Below are positions 63,548 to 64,000 of a DNA stretch of 64,000 bases, piece after piece (the stretch's first letter is position 1; each line of letters opens with the position of its first letter). Location: contig NZ_JACJSF010000022.1 in NCBI RefSeq assembly GCF_014698035.1, positions 1 to 64,000 of the forward strand, in the 5' to 3' direction. The position numbers and the translations under genes were made by a program. The DNA comes from Desmonostoc muscorum FACHB-395. Its GTDB lineage: Bacteria; Cyanobacteriota; Cyanobacteriia; Cyanobacteriales; Nostocaceae. A model generated the notes under the pieces. It worked only from the letters and a program-made list of their open reading frames with translations. It was not told where the DNA came from and did no database searches.

Positions 63548-63832
63548 AAGTAGATTTGCTAACCATTTCACTTTGGTTGATTCTCAAGATATAAATATTA
63601 GACTTTGGGTAATTTTTGGTAAGGATTGAGAGACACGGTATAAAACTGAATAAAGGCGTGCTGCGATCGTTTACGGCGATCGCAGCACGCCGAAAACAAG
63701 ATGACGTGAAACTAAGTAAGTTGGCACAATAAAACCAAACTATGTAAAGAGAAATGAACTAGACTAAAATCCTTATACCTATTGCCTATTGACTGTTGCC
63801 TATTGCCTTATCCCAACGACAATTATTTACGC
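63548..63832. other. Intergenic region with a perfect HIP1-based palindrome
   Basis: 285 bases. It holds the hairpin at 63655-63691 and short TTGCCTATTG direct repeats around 63773-63812. No other signal. Confidence 0.5.
63655..63691. repeat. Perfect 15-bp-arm palindrome containing GCGATCGC
   Basis: GGCGTGCTGCGATCG and its exact complement, loop TTTACGG. Its right arm contains the HIP1 octamer. It lies between the ribbon-helix-helix gene and a partial convergent gene and could be a bidirectional terminator. Confidence 0.65.
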
Positions 63833-64000
63833 TCACTTACTTATATTTAGTTGCAACATGAGGGCTGAGAAACTGTTTATACGGTTCAGCGACTGTTTTA
63901 GTCTGTCGTCACTTCCATCAAAAATAATTTCTAACCCTTGTTTTTTAGTATTTTCGCAACAAACAACAGCAAAGAAAGTAGCAAATATCCAGTTGGAAGT
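63833..64000 (-). CDS. Hypothetical protein, C-terminal fragment (cut by window edge)
   Basis: A minus-strand frame enters from the right edge and stays open for 55 codons to a TGA at 63833. The visible sequence ends GLEIIFDGSDDRLKQSL then NRINSFSALMLQLNISK. The composition looks like protein but no family is recognised. Without the rest of the gene it could be chance. Confidence 0.4.
   Translation of the reverse strand, partial: TSNWIFATFFAVVCCENTKKQGLEIIFDGSDDRLKQSLNRINSFSALMLQLNISK

Overview
The window is chromosomal DNA from a filamentous cyanobacterium, most likely a heterocystous member of the Nostocales (Nostoc, Tolypothrix or Calothrix type). The evidence is a phycocyanin operon with rod linkers and bilin lyases, a ferrochelatase fused to a chlorophyll-binding tail, a stand-alone high-light-inducible protein, CP12, ThyX, very many GCGATCGC (HIP1) octamers, and the hairpin and MITE-like intergenic repeats typical of Nostoc-type genomes. 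Most of the window is housekeeping DNA in short transcription units on both strands. I saw no tRNA, rRNA or CRISPR array.

Layout. 1-0.5 kb: N-terminal part of an ISAzo13-type transposase cut by the window edge. 0.6-9.8 kb: redoxin, Hli, thyX, an Rpn-type nuclease, dcd, a CobO/BtuR homologue without a P-loop, an adenylate-kinase-like protein, rph, pgl, a zinc-ribbon/FHA protein and a membrane metallopeptidase-like protein. 9.8-20.6 kb: D-lactate dehydrogenase family, a class A beta-lactamase-like protein, YifB/ComM, BrkB, DUF421, purB, DUF4126, hemH-CAB and a methyltransferase. 20.8-29.6 kb: prolyl oligopeptidase, NurA, a HAD protein, a Rieske protein and a divergent Mn/Zn ABC transporter. 29.7-44.5 kb: hypothetical proteins, an esterase, a dynamin/Era-type GTPase, CP12, TlyA, a class II amidotransferase, an ABM protein, purE, nagA, an M50-CBS protease, a sulfurtransferase, a LuxR-type regulator and a GGDEF-EAL protein.

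45.4-52.0 kb is a hopanoid side-chain locus: hpnG and a diiron ferritin-like protein on the minus strand, divergent from an RND pump, hpnA and hpnH on the plus strand. The RND stop and hpnA start overlap (TGATG). No squalene-hopene cyclase is in the window, so the locus supplies side-chain and possibly transport functions to a cyclase encoded elsewhere. The diiron protein has no established place in hopanoid chemistry.

53.8-59.0 kb is the most remarkable region: a phycocyanin operon (beta, alpha, two rod linkers, CpcD, CpcE, CpcF). Beta, alpha and both linkers have lost every methionine except the initiator and every cysteine except the three that bind bilin. This is the signature of the sulfur-sparing 'phycocyanin-3' (cpc3) described in Calothrix/Fremyella sp. 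PCC 7601 and expressed under sulfur starvation. Here it also carries its own alpha-subunit lyase pair. A 667-base leader precedes it. The window ends with an HD-domain protein, a bifunctional PutA-type proline catabolic enzyme, a small ribbon-helix-helix protein and the tail of an unidentified minus-strand gene.

Between genes there is a dense repeat landscape: several short inverted-repeat elements (two pairs of homologous copies, one with a nested insertion), arms built on GAATTCAGGAGTCAG, and low-complexity repeats. One of the last type has been taken in frame into the RND pump coding sequence.
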